Below the pieces are notes generated by a model. It saw only the letters and a program-made list of their open reading frames with translations, was not told where the DNA came from and made no database searches. This document shows, piece after piece, positions 48,345 to 56,231 of a stretch of DNA of 64,000 bases. Numbering within the stretch: position 1 is the stretch's first letter; each line of letters begins with the position of its first letter. Origin of the DNA: Nocardioides humi (GTDB taxonomy: Bacteria; Actinomycetota; Actinomycetes; Propionibacteriales; Nocardioidaceae); contig NZ_CP041146.1 in the NCBI RefSeq assembly GCF_006494775.1, forward strand, positions 1,116,001 to 1,180,000, in the 5' to 3' direction. The position numbers and the translations under genes were made by a program.

Positions 48345-48760
48345 ATGGCGTCCGCCGAGCCCGTGGACCATCCGGTCCTCCCCTTCGACCGGCGCGTCCT
48401 GGCCACGCCGGGCGGAGAGTCCGTCCAGGGCGAGCTCATCACGGCCGCGGACGCCACGACGCTCCGGCTGCGCCCCGAGGGCGACCCCTACGAGTTCTTC
48501 GAGCCGCACGAGGTCGCCATCGCCGACTGGCTCGTCGAGCGCGGCGCCGGCCCGGTCGTCTCGCTGCGTCCGCTCAGGAAGCGCAAGGCCCCGGATGCGC
48601 TCGTCGGCGGCAGCGAGACGCCCGGCGAACCGACCTCACGGCCGACGACGCCGCCGAGAACATCACACTGGTCGTCACGCGCCTCGGCGTGGACCTCGAC
48701 CAGCTGGTCGTCCTCGTCGGCTCGGCCACGGGCACGACCGCGATATCGTGGTGGGCATGA
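48345..48760 (+). pseudogene. Hypothetical protein, frameshifted as given
   Basis: From ATG 48345 the frame reads well to 'LVGGSETPGE' and then loses sense. A second frame continues 'DLTADDAAENITLVVTRLG' to 'AISWWA' at 48760. One added base near 48624-48630 (GGCGAACC) joins them into 138 residues. The next gene overlaps its stop by 4 bases, supporting the joined form. The protein is acidic and has no membrane span. I do not recognise the family. Confidence 0.6.
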
Positions 48761-49119
48761 GCCTGAACGAGCGGTACGTCCTGGTCGGAGGCGGCGCCAG
48801 CGTGGCGGACGTCGAGTCCGCTCTCGACGCGCTCGAGCTCGGCGACGACGTCCTGGTCGACGTCTACCCGCATCGCTTCCTGCCCGCCTACTCGGTCATG
48901 GTCTCCCTCGACCACGAGGGCGCTCCCGCCGCACAGCAGAGGGTCGTCGACCACCTCGCCGCGTCGCTCGGGGTGCCCGTGGTGACCGAGGAAGAGGAGG
49001 TCGCCAAGGAGGAGGCCGAGGCCGCCGCCCGGGAGGCTACCGCGTCCGTCAGTGCCCACCCGACACGTCGACGTCCGCAGGAAGCCCCCGCCACACCAGG
49101 ACCGCGACGAGCAGGGTGA
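48757..49119 (+). CDS. Hypothetical protein, 120 aa
   Basis: The protein has 120 residues. 'RYVLVGGGASVADVESALDALELGDDV' (in part) resembles a small alpha/beta fold, and residues 75-95 form a Glu-rich helix (EEEEVAKEEAEAAARE). The tail after residue 97 overlaps the convergent MFS gene by 71 bases. The ATG overlaps the previous stop by 4 bases. Family not recognised. Confidence 0.55.
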   Translation: MSLNERYVLVGGGASVADVESALDALELGDDVLVDVYPHRFLPAYSVMVSLDHEGAPAAQQRVVDHLAASLGVPVVTEEEEVAKEEAEAAAREATASVSAHPTRRRPQEAPATPGPRRAG

Positions 49120-50536
49120 CGACGGCCCCGGCGAGGCCGACCATCCCGAACGCGTCGGTGTACGACGCGAGCGCGGCCGGCTCGACGGGGGTGCCGAGGG
49201 CACCGGCGATCGACTCCACGGCGGCGTCCGGCGCACCGGCGGGCAGGCCGTGGCGGTAGACGACGCCGGCGAGGCTGCCGAGCACGGCGATGCCGAGCAC
49301 GCCGCCGATCTCGTACGACATCTCCTCGACCGCGGCCGCCGAGCCGGCGTGGTGGGCCGGGGCGGCGCCCATGATGAGGGCGGAGGCGAGGCCGAGGGCG
49401 GCCGTGCCGAAGCCGACGAGGAGCAGGGCGAGCGCGATGCCGGCGTACGGCATCGGGCGCGGGAGCAGCCAGAGCGTGAGCAGGCCGGCGGCGAGCACGA
49501 CGAGCCCGGCGACGATGACGTTCCGCGCGCCGAGGCGGGCCGCGACGGCGGGCGCCAGCGGCGGGCCGATCAGGCCGCCGACGGCCATGGGGAGCAGCGC
49601 GACGCCCGCGAGGAGCGGGCTCCAGCCCTGGACCAGCTGCAGCCACTGCGAGCCGACGAACAGCAGCGCGATCATCGCGGTGCTGCTCACCAGTGCGGTG
49701 GCGACGCCGGAGCGGAAGACCGGGTTCGCGAACAGGCGTACGGCGAGCATCGGCTCGTCCTGCGCCAGGCAGCGCCGCACGAAGCCGGTGAGCAGCGCGA
49801 GGCCGGCGCCCAGCACGAGCAGCGTGGGGACGTCGAGGTCGCCCTTGCCGAGGTGCTTGACGCCGTAGACCGCGGCCACCATGCCGCCGACCGAGAGCAG
49901 CACGCCGAGCGCGTCGACCCGGCCGGGCCGATCCGAGCGGCTCTCCGGCAGCAACAGGACGCCGGCCACGAGCGCGACCACCATCAGCGGCACGTTGACG
50001 AGGAAGGCGGCGTGCCAGCTGAACGCGCTGAGCAGCGCGCCGCCGACGATCGGGCCCACGGCGCCGCCGACCGCGGCGGTCGCGGCCCAGAGGCCGAGCG
50101 CGAAGGCGCGCTCGCGGGCGTCCGGGAACAGCGCGCGGATCAGGGAGAGCGTGGCCGGCATGATCATCGCGCCGCCGATGCCGAGCAGCGCGCGGACCGC
50201 GATGACGTCGCCCGGGCTCTGCGCGATCAGCGCGGCGAGCGAGGCGACGGCGAAGATGGCGAAGCCGGTGAGCAGCATCCGGCGCCGGCCCCAGCGGTCG
50301 GCGAGCGCCGCGACGGGGACGAGCAGGCCCGCGAGGACCAGGGAGTAGACGTCGACGATCCACAGCTGGGCCAGCGCCCCGGCGTGGAGGTCCTCGGTGA
50401 GGTCGGGCAGCGCGACGTTGAGGACGGTCATGTCCATCACGACCACGAGCAGGCTGGCCGCGAGCACGGCCAGGCCGCCCCAGCGCCGGCGGTCGCCGCC
50501 GGTCACGGCAGCCTGCGTGGGCAGGGTGGCGGTCAT
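49049..50536 (-). CDS. DHA2-family MFS drug transporter (EmrB/QacA-like)
   Basis: The protein has 495 residues with 14 predicted spans. The DHA2 motif 'LDMTVLNVALP' appears here as 'VVVMDMTVLNVALPDL', and motif A as 'ALADRWGRRRMLLTG'. It likely exports antiseptics or antibiotics by proton antiport. The ATG overlaps the stop of the TetR gene upstream by 4 bases, and the twin operator at 51108-51145 should control both. Confidence 0.92.
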   Translation of the reverse strand: MTATLPTQAAVTGGDRRRWGGLAVLAASLLVVVMDMTVLNVALPDLTEDLHAGALAQLWIVDVYSLVLAGLLVPVAALADRWGRRRMLLTGFAIFAVASLAALIAQSPGDVIAVRALLGIGGAMIMPATLSLIRALFPDARERAFALGLWAATAAVGGAVGPIVGGALLSAFSWHAAFLVNVPLMVVALVAGVLLLPESRSDRPGRVDALGVLLSVGGMVAAVYGVKHLGKGDLDVPTLLVLGAGLALLTGFVRRCLAQDEPMLAVRLFANPVFRSGVATALVSSTAMIALLFVGSQWLQLVQGWSPLLAGVALLPMAVGGLIGPPLAPAVAARLGARNVIVAGLVVLAAGLLTLWLLPRPMPYAGIALALLLVGFGTAALGLASALIMGAAPAHHAGSAAAVEEMSYEIGGVLGIAVLGSLAGVVYRHGLPAGAPDAAVESIAGALGTPVEPAALASYTDAFGMVGLAGAVVTLLVAVLVWRGLPADVDVSGGH

Positions 50537-51093
50537 CGCGCGGCACCACCGTCGAGGAAGGTGGAGCGGACCAGGGCCTCGGCGTCGCGGCGGGCGATGT
50601 CCCCGGCGAGGAGGGCGTCGCGGACGGCGACCAGCAGGCCGTAGACGGAGTGGCCCAGCCAGCGGGCCGGCACGTCGGCGCGCAGCACGCCCGCGGCCTG
50701 CGCGGCGGCGTACAGGGCGACCTCCTCGGCGAACAGCGCCTGGCAGCGCTCCTGCAGGGCGGGCGAGTTGACGACGGTCGGGTCGGTCAGCGCGACGCCG
50801 AAGTCCTCGAGGTCGGCGACGAAGCGCGCGAGGACGTCGTCCAGGCCGGCGCGGATCCGCGCCGGGTCGGCCGAGGCCGCGGCCTCGGCGACGCCGGCCG
50901 CCACCAGGCTCTCCGCCCAGCGGTCGAGGGAGCGGGCGCCGATCTCGTGCAGCAGCTCCTCGCGGTTGGCGAAGTGGCGGTGCACCGTCGCCCGGCCGAC
51001 GCCGGCGGCCGCCGCGATCTCCGCCATCGAGGCGGTGGGCTGGGTGGTGAGCAGGCGCTGGGCTGCGACCAGCACCGTGTCCCGGGTGGACAT
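50533..51093 (-). CDS. TetR-family repressor of the adjacent MFS exporter
   Basis: The protein has 186 residues. The N-terminal helix-turn-helix reads 'ASMAEIAAAAGVGRATVHRHF' (in part), followed by an all-helical ligand domain. It is encoded with the DHA2 transporter (4-base overlap). Two identical palindromes lie 14 to 52 bases before its start, so it very probably represses its own operon and is induced by an exporter substrate. Confidence 0.92.
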   Translation of the reverse strand: MSTRDTVLVAAQRLLTTQPTASMAEIAAAAGVGRATVHRHFANREELLHEIGARSLDRWAESLVAAGVAEAAASADPARIRAGLDDVLARFVADLEDFGVALTDPTVVNSPALQERCQALFAEEVALYAAAQAAGVLRADVPARWLGHSVYGLLVAVRDALLAGDIARRDAEALVRSTFLDGGAAR

Positions 51094-51107
51094 GAGGCCT
51101 CCTTGAG

Positions 51108-51145
51108 TGAGACTTCACTGTCTCACATGAGACATCAATGTCTCA
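51108..51145. promoter_or_regulatory. Twin TetR operators
   Basis: Two copies of TGAGAC-N6-GTCTCA (51108-51125 and 51128-51145) are spaced exactly 20 bases apart, two helical turns, directly upstream of the TetR gene. Both palindromes are perfect. The distal copy covers the stop codon of the Ser/Thr kinase gene. Confidence 0.8.
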
Positions 51146-51997
51146 AACTGGCGACGTCGCCGCGAGGCAGCCCCGGAGCTCCGCCAGCGTCGGCCGGTCG
51201 GCCGGGTCCTCGGCGAGGCAGCCGCGCAGCGCCGCATCCGTCTCCGCCGGCAGGCCGGGCACGTCCGCGAGGAGCCGGCGCGGGAGCCGGGCAGCGCGGC
51301 GGTGCAGGACCGGGATCCGGCGCCGGGAGTCCCAGGTCGCCTCGTCGCCGTACGGCATCAGCTCGGTGAGCGCCTCCACCAGGGTGATGCCCAAGCCCCA
51401 GACGTCGGTGGCCGGCCCCAGGCCGACGCCGCGCGCCTGCTCCGGGGCCAGGTAGCCCCGCGTGCCCGCACCACGGCGGCCGACGCCGGGACGCCCGGCC
51501 AGGGAGAGGTCGATCAGGACCGCGCGCCCGTTGTCGATCACGACGTTGGCCGGCTTGACGTCGAGGTGGAGCCAGCCCCTCCCGTGGAGGTACGACAGCG
51601 CGGAGATCAGCTGCAGCCCGAGGAGCGAGGCGTCGCCGACCGTGAGCGGTCCGTCGTCGACCAGGGCCGCCAGGGTCGCGCCGCCCAGGGTCTCGAGGAC
51701 CACGGCGGGCGGCTCCTCGTGGACCTCGTAGCCGCGGACCAGGTGCGGATGGGTCAGCGCGCAGACCAGCCGGCCCTCCTGGATCACCGCGTCCCGCACG
51801 CGCTGGTCGCCGCGTCGGTCGGGGCGCAGGATCTTCACCACGCACCGGCAGTCCCGCTCCCGCGAGTGCACGTCGTAGGTGTCGACCCGGCGCCCGTGCG
51901 CGAGCAGGGCGACGACCGGGTAGCCGGGCAGCACCTCCTCGCCCACCGGTACGACGCCCGCCGAGCCCCGGCCACGCCCGCTCCCCCAGCGGCTCAT
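51143..51997 (-). CDS. Serine/threonine protein kinase linked to an ABC exporter
   Basis: The protein has 284 residues, soluble, a kinase domain only. Catalytic residues are present: Lys55 in 'CVVKIL', Glu74, Asp146 and Asn151 in 'HLDVKPAN', and Asp163. However, the glycine loop is degenerate ('LLAHGRRVDTYDV'), HRD reads HLD and DFG reads DLS. It may be a slow or specialised kinase. The ATG overlaps the ABC exporter stop by 4 bases, so it probably phosphorylates or is regulated with that transporter. Confidence 0.85.
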   Translation of the reverse strand: MSRWGSGRGRGSAGVVPVGEEVLPGYPVVALLAHGRRVDTYDVHSRERDCRCVVKILRPDRRGDQRVRDAVIQEGRLVCALTHPHLVRGYEVHEEPPAVVLETLGGATLAALVDDGPLTVGDASLLGLQLISALSYLHGRGWLHLDVKPANVVIDNGRAVLIDLSLAGRPGVGRRGAGTRGYLAPEQARGVGLGPATDVWGLGITLVEALTELMPYGDEATWDSRRRIPVLHRRAARLPRRLLADVPGLPAETDAALRGCLAEDPADRPTLAELRGCLAATSPV

Positions 51998-53771
51998 CGC
52001 GCCACCTCCTCGTCGAGAACCTTGCCACCCTCGAGATGCACGACCCGGTCCGCGAAGGCCAGGGCCACCGGGTCGTGGCTGACCAGGAGCACGCTGCGGC
52101 CCGTCGCCGCGGCGCGCACCGGCTCCAGCACCCGCCGCGCGGTCGCCGCGTCCAGTCCGGTCGTCGGCTCGTCGAGCACCAGGACCGGCGAGCCCCGCAG
52201 CAGCGCCCGCGCCAACGCGACCCGTTGGCGCTGACCGCCGGACAGCGACCGCCCCCGCTGGCCCACGCGGGCGTCGTACCCGCCGGGAAGGGCCGAGACG
52301 AACTCGTGGGCGTCGGCCGCGCGCGCCGCGGCCTCCACCTCCGCGCGACTCGCACCCGGACGGCCGAAGGCGACGTTGTCGTGGATGGTGGCGTCCATCA
52401 GCAGGGTCTCCTGGAGCACGACCGTGATCGCGTCGCGCACCGACGCGATGGTGAGCTCCTCGACCGGGTGGCCGTCCAGCAGCACCTGCCCCTCGTCGGC
52501 GTCGAGGTGCCGGGTCAGCAGCCGTACGACGGTCGACTTGCCCGCGCCGCTGGGGCCGGACAGCGCGACGATCTCGCCGGGCTCGACGTCCAGGCTGACC
52601 TCGCGCAGCGCCGGCGCGGCCGCGCCCGGGTAGGTCACGCTCACCCGGTCCAGCCGGACCCGGCCGACCGGCGCGGAGAGCGGCCGGGCGCCGGGACGGT
52701 CGGTGGGCGGCGGCTCGTCGAGCAGCTCCACGATGCGCTCCACGCCCGCCGAGGCGGCGTACAGGGAGGGGATCAGGTCGGCGAGCTCGCGGACCGGCTT
52801 GTGGCACTGGGCGAGCAGGGCCAGGAACGCCAGCAGGCCGCCGAGGGTGAGCCGGTCGGTGTGCAGCGCCCAGACCCGAGGGCGACCACGACCAGGGTCC
52901 CGGCGAGCTCGGTCAGGTCGACGAGCGGCAGGAAGAGGCTGCGGACCCGGGCGCCCGCCATCTCCGCGCCGAAGATGGCCCGGTTCTGCCGGTGGTACGC
53001 CGCGACCGTCTGCTCCTCGCGGTTGTAGGCCTGGACCAGCGCGCCGTGGGCGAGGTGCTCCTCGGTGACCGCCGAGAGCGAGCCCGCGCGGCGGCGGCGC
53101 TCCCGGGCGAGACGTCGTACGAAGGCCGCGAAGCGGGTCGAGATCCACCACAGGGCGGGGACCACCACGAACGAGGCCAGTGCCAGCTCCCACTGCAGGT
53201 GGACGAGGGCGCCGGTGAAGAGGACCAGGCGCAGCCCGGAGTCGAGGGCGGCGCTCAGGTTGCCCACGAGGAAGGCCTCGACCGCGGCGACGTCGGAGGT
53301 CAGCCGCGAGAGGACGTCGCCGAGGCGGCGGCGCTCGTGGACGTGGAGCGGGAGGGAGAGGACGTGGCGGAAGGAGTCGGTCCGCAGGTCGAGCAGGAAG
53401 CGCTGCGAGACCCAGGTCGCGACGATGTCGTCGAGACCCGAGGCCACCGCCGACGCCAGGTTGAGGCCGACGTACACGACCGCGAGCCAGAGCAGCGGGC
53501 GCCACTCGGCGGGCACCAGCACGTCGTCCACCAGCCGCTCGAACAGCAGGATCTCGGCGATCTCGACGAGGGGGACGACCATCATCAGGACCACGCCGAG
53601 CAGCAGCCACCCGCGCAGCGGCCGCAGGCGCGGCCAGAACCGCCGGACCACCTGGCGCAGGGTCATCCCCCGGGCGTGCTCGACCAGCGGCGCCGCGTCC
53701 TCCTCCGGCCGCAACGACGCGCCGATGCGCCGCCTCAGGCCGATGTCGGCCTGCTCGCTCCCCGCGGACAT
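51994..53771 (-). pseudogene. ABC exporter (fused permease-ATPase), frameshifted as given
   Basis: The first frame from ATG 53771 holds six membrane spans and ends at 'GTLVVVALG'. The second frame carries the end of the transmembrane domain ('VWALHTDRLTLGGLLAFLAL') and a full ATPase: Walker A 'GPSGAGKST', signature '[16 protein letters not shown]' and Walker B 'VLVLDEPT'. One added G at 52875-52877 (minus GGG) gives a 592-residue B-type exporter of normal length. It lies between the Arg-rich peptide gene and the kinase gene. Confidence 0.9.
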
Positions 53772-53804
53772 CCCTCGCCTCTCTCACGATGGGCGGACCT
53801 GGGC

Positions 53805-53838
53805 CGGGCCCGGAGCGTGTGGGAGCGCTCCGGGCCCG
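53805..53838 (-). terminator. Strong terminator or attenuator after the Arg-rich peptide gene
   Basis: A perfect 13-bp GC-rich stem (CGGGCCCGGAGCG / CGCTCCGGGCCCG) with an 8-base loop starts 4 bases after the peptide stop and 34 bases before the ABC exporter ATG. It could end the peptide mRNA or attenuate the exporter. Confidence 0.75.
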
Positions 53839-53842
53839 CGCC

Positions 53843-53986
53843 CTAGCTGCTGCGGCTGGTGCGCCGGTTGCGACGACGGCGACGGCGCTTCTTGCGACGG
53901 CGGCGGCGGTCGTCGGAGCTGTCGCTGCCGCGGCGGGCCGAGATCCTGGCCGGCGCGACGGCCTTGAGGAGTCCTGAACGGGCCAT
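53843..53986 (-). CDS. 47-residue Arg-rich small protein
   Basis: The protein begins 'MARSGLLKAVAPARISARRG', followed by an Asp/Ser-rich spacer and a tract of eleven Arg and two Lys residues in a row. It ends 'NRRTSRSS'. A very strong ribosome site, AGGAAGGAGGGGAAGG, precedes the ATG, and a terminator follows the stop, so it looks like a real, well-expressed gene. The tail could bind nucleic acid, phosphorylated partners or membranes. It is upstream of an ABC exporter and a kinase. No family is recognised. Confidence 0.7.
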   Translation of the reverse strand: MARSGLLKAVAPARISARRGSDSSDDRRRRRKKRRRRRRNRRTSRSS

Positions 53987-54133
53987 GTCCTTCCCCTCCT
54001 TCCTGATCCGGGTACGGACCGAGGCTCCCGGGCAGGGATGACAGGCCGGTGAGAGCGAGATGAGAGAACCTTCATGGACCGCCGGGGCGGTGGCGGCACC
54101 CCGGCCTCAGGCTCAGGCGCTTCAGGCTCGGGC

Positions 54134-54694
54134 TCAGTTCAGCTCCGGGTCGGCCGGCCGGGTGGCGTGGAGCGCGAGATCGCCGGGCTGGCGGCGGAGC
54201 ACCTGGCGGCGCAGGTCGCGGCTGTCCTCGCCGAAGACGTCCTCGACCCGCCCCGGCACGACGTACCAGCTGCCCTCCGCGATCTCCGCCTGGAGCTGGC
54301 CGGCACCCCAGCCGGCGTACCCCGCGAAGATCCGCAGCCGGTCGACGCTGCCGTCGACGAGCTCGCGTGGGGTGTCGAGGTCGAGCAGGCCGAGCCGGTC
54401 CCAGACCGGCCGGAAGCCCGCGGCCTGCTCGCCGCCCGGCGCGGCGAGGGCGACCGCCAGCGCGCCGTCGGTCGCGACGGGTCCGCCCTGGAAGAGCACC
54501 TCGGGCTCCTCGACCACCTCGCCCCACTCCCCCAGCACCTCCGAGACCGGCAGCGCCGTGGGCCGGTTGAGGACGACGCCGAGGGCACCCTCCTCGTTGA
54601 CGTCGAGGAGGAGCACGACGGTGTCGACGAAGTTGGGGTCGAGCAGGTCGGGCGACGCCAGCAGGAGGCGTCCGGCGGTCAGCTCGCTGGACAT
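54134..54694 (-). CDS. YqgE/AlgH family protein (UPF0301)
   Basis: The protein has 186 residues. 'LTAGRLLLASPDLLDPNFVDTVVLLLD' (in part) and 'GALGVVLNRPT' are diagnostic of YqgE/AlgH, and 'LRIFAGYAGWGAGQLQAEI' (in part) closes the fold. Its role is unclear; AlgH affects alginate regulation in Pseudomonas. It is preceded by a strong terminator and appears monocistronic. Confidence 0.92.
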   Translation of the reverse strand: MSSELTAGRLLLASPDLLDPNFVDTVVLLLDVNEEGALGVVLNRPTALPVSEVLGEWGEVVEEPEVLFQGGPVATDGALAVALAAPGGEQAAGFRPVWDRLGLLDLDTPRELVDGSVDRLRIFAGYAGWGAGQLQAEIAEGSWYVVPGRVEDVFGEDSRDLRRQVLRRQPGDLALHATRPADPELN

Positions 54695-54722
54695 GCCCCC
54701 ATCATCCCCCTGAAAGGGCAAA

Positions 54723-54774
54723 GCGGCCCCCGCCCGACGCGAGATGGGAGGGAGTCGCGTCGGGCCGGGGCCGC
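54723..54774 (-). terminator. Extended hairpin terminator
   Basis: Nested arms GCGGCCCC and CCCGACGCGA pair with TCGCGTCGGG and GGGGCCGC around a 12-base purine-rich loop. The hairpin lies just after the stop of the 54787-55335 gene and before algH. Confidence 0.75.
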
Positions 54775-54786
54775 ACTCAGAGAGGA

Positions 54787-55335
54787 TCAGGCGGCGACGA
54801 CCGCGCGGAGCCGCTCGAGCAGCGAGCCGCGGGGCGCCTCGGGCTCGGCGTACGCCGTGTCGGGGGCGATGACGGGGATGCCGCGGTGGAGCAGGCGGGC
54901 CCGCTCCTCGATCTCGGCGCCGATCCGGTCGGCGGCGTCGTCCCCGAGGCTGGTGCGGCCGGCCATCACGGCGAGCAGGTAGTGCTCCTTGAAGCTGGAG
55001 GCGGCCATCGCCGACGCCATCGCGTCGTCGACGGGGTGGGCGCGGTAGTGGTCGATGATCATCCGGACGCCGGGCAGCTCGTGGGCGGTGTTGCTCCACG
55101 CGATCGCGACGGCCTCGTGGAGGTCCATCGGCTGGTGCGCGAGCATCCGCTCGATCTGGCCGGACAGGCGGGTGTGCCACTTCAGGATCAGGGCGGCGAG
55201 CAGGTCGAGCTCGTCGCGGAACGTCGCGGACACGCCGTCGACGTCCATGGGCAGGATGCCGTCGCGGCGGACCGCGGAGGTCGCGATGACGGAGCGGAGG
55301 GTCTCGCCCCGGTTGTGAAAGGCCTTCCAGGTCAT
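54787..55335 (-). CDS. Hypothetical helical protein, 182 aa
   Basis: The protein has 182 residues from ATG 55335. It is largely helical with no membrane span. Notable segments are 'DELDLLAALILKWHTRLSGQ', 'WSNTAHELPGVRMIIDHYR' and 'SSFKEHYLLAVMAG'. It resembles regulators or sensors that carry buried Trp and His, but no family is recognised. It has its own promoter region with inverted repeats and its own terminator, so it is a single transcription unit. Confidence 0.65.
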   Translation of the reverse strand: MTWKAFHNRGETLRSVIATSAVRRDGILPMDVDGVSATFRDELDLLAALILKWHTRLSGQIERMLAHQPMDLHEAVAIAWSNTAHELPGVRMIIDHYRAHPVDDAMASAMAASSFKEHYLLAVMAGRTSLGDDAADRIGAEIEERARLLHRGIPVIAPDTAYAEPEAPRGSLLERLRAVVAA

Positions 55336-55383
55336 GGTCAGCACTCCTCGTTCGATCGGCGGCTGTGAACTCGGGGTATTCCA

Positions 55384-55429
55384 CATACCGCTGGTACGTA
55401 CTACGAGTATGGACCAGACCGGCGGTATG
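55384..55429. promoter_or_regulatory. Inverted repeats in the divergent region before the TetR gene
   Basis: CATACCGC (55384-55391) pairs with GCGGTATG (55422-55429), and CTGGT (55391-55395) with ACCAG (55413-55417). The region between the 182-aa gene and the TetR gene is less GC-rich than its surroundings, as for a regulated divergent promoter. Confidence 0.4.
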
Positions 55430-55502
55430 CCCAACGGTGCGACACCGTGATCCCGCCCACCCGCCGACGTGACCGGTGTCACGGCGCGCCTATGCTGAAC
55501 CG

Positions 55503-56228
55503 GTGGCGAAGGCATCGGTGTCGAAACTCGTCCCCAAGGTCCCCGTCCCCGGCGTTCCCGGGGCGTCCCGGCGGGCGGCGTACTCCGCCTCGACCAAGCG
55601 AGCCCTCGTCGACGTCGCCGAGCAGCTGTTCGCCGAGAAGGGGTACGCCGCGACCTCGCTCGACGCGATCGTGTCCGGTGCGCGCGTCACCAAGGGCGCG
55701 CTCTACCACCACTTCTCGGGCAAGCAGGCGCTGTTCGAGTCGGTCTTCGAGCGGGTCGAGCAGGAGGCCGCCAAGCGGATCCAGAAGTCGCTGCGCGGCG
55801 AGAAGGACCCGTGGCGCAAGGCCCTCGAGGGGCTGCGCTCCTTCCTCGACGTCGTCCAGGAGGTGCGGTACCGCCGGATCGTGATCCAGGACGGCCCGGC
55901 GGTGCTCGGCTACGAGCGGTACCGCGAGCAGGAGGAGCGCTCGACCTTCGCCAATATCGTCGAGATCGTCCGCGCCACGCTGGACGCGGGCTCGTGGGAC
56001 CTCGACGAGGACATGCTGCAGACCTTCGCGCGGATCTTCTTCGGCGCCATGTCGTCGGCCGGCGAGTCCGTCGCCACGGCCGACGACCCGGAGGCCGCCG
56101 CCCGCCGGGTGGAGGGCGCGATCGGCTTCCTGCTCGCCGGCGTCCAGAGCCTGGTCGAGCAGGGCATCTCGATGCCGAGCGCCTTCCTCGGCGCCGACGG
56201 GACCGACGCCGCCGAGGAGGGCGAGTAG
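55503..56228 (+). CDS. TetR-family transcriptional regulator
   Basis: The protein has 241 residues from GTG 55503. A TATGCT -10 box at 55491-55496 predicts a leaderless mRNA at this GTG. The helix-turn-helix reads 'TSLDAIVSGARVTKGALYHHF' (in part) and a C-terminal ligand domain follows. An in-frame start at 55476 would precede the promoter. The operator may be the inverted repeats upstream. Target genes are unknown; the divergent 182-aa gene is one candidate. Confidence 0.88.
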   Translation: MAKASVSKLVPKVPVPGVPGASRRAAYSASTKRALVDVAEQLFAEKGYAATSLDAIVSGARVTKGALYHHFSGKQALFESVFERVEQEAAKRIQKSLRGEKDPWRKALEGLRSFLDVVQEVRYRRIVIQDGPAVLGYERYREQEERSTFANIVEIVRATLDAGSWDLDEDMLQTFARIFFGAMSSAGESVATADDPEAAARRVEGAIGFLLAGVQSLVEQGISMPSAFLGADGTDAAEEGE

Positions 56229-56231
56229 CGG

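Noticed and set aside
53843-53986. Lanthipeptide or lasso-peptide precursor
   Set aside because: There is no Cys, no typical leader-core boundary, and no LanM, LanC or lasso cyclase gene nearby; the kinase has no cyclase domain.
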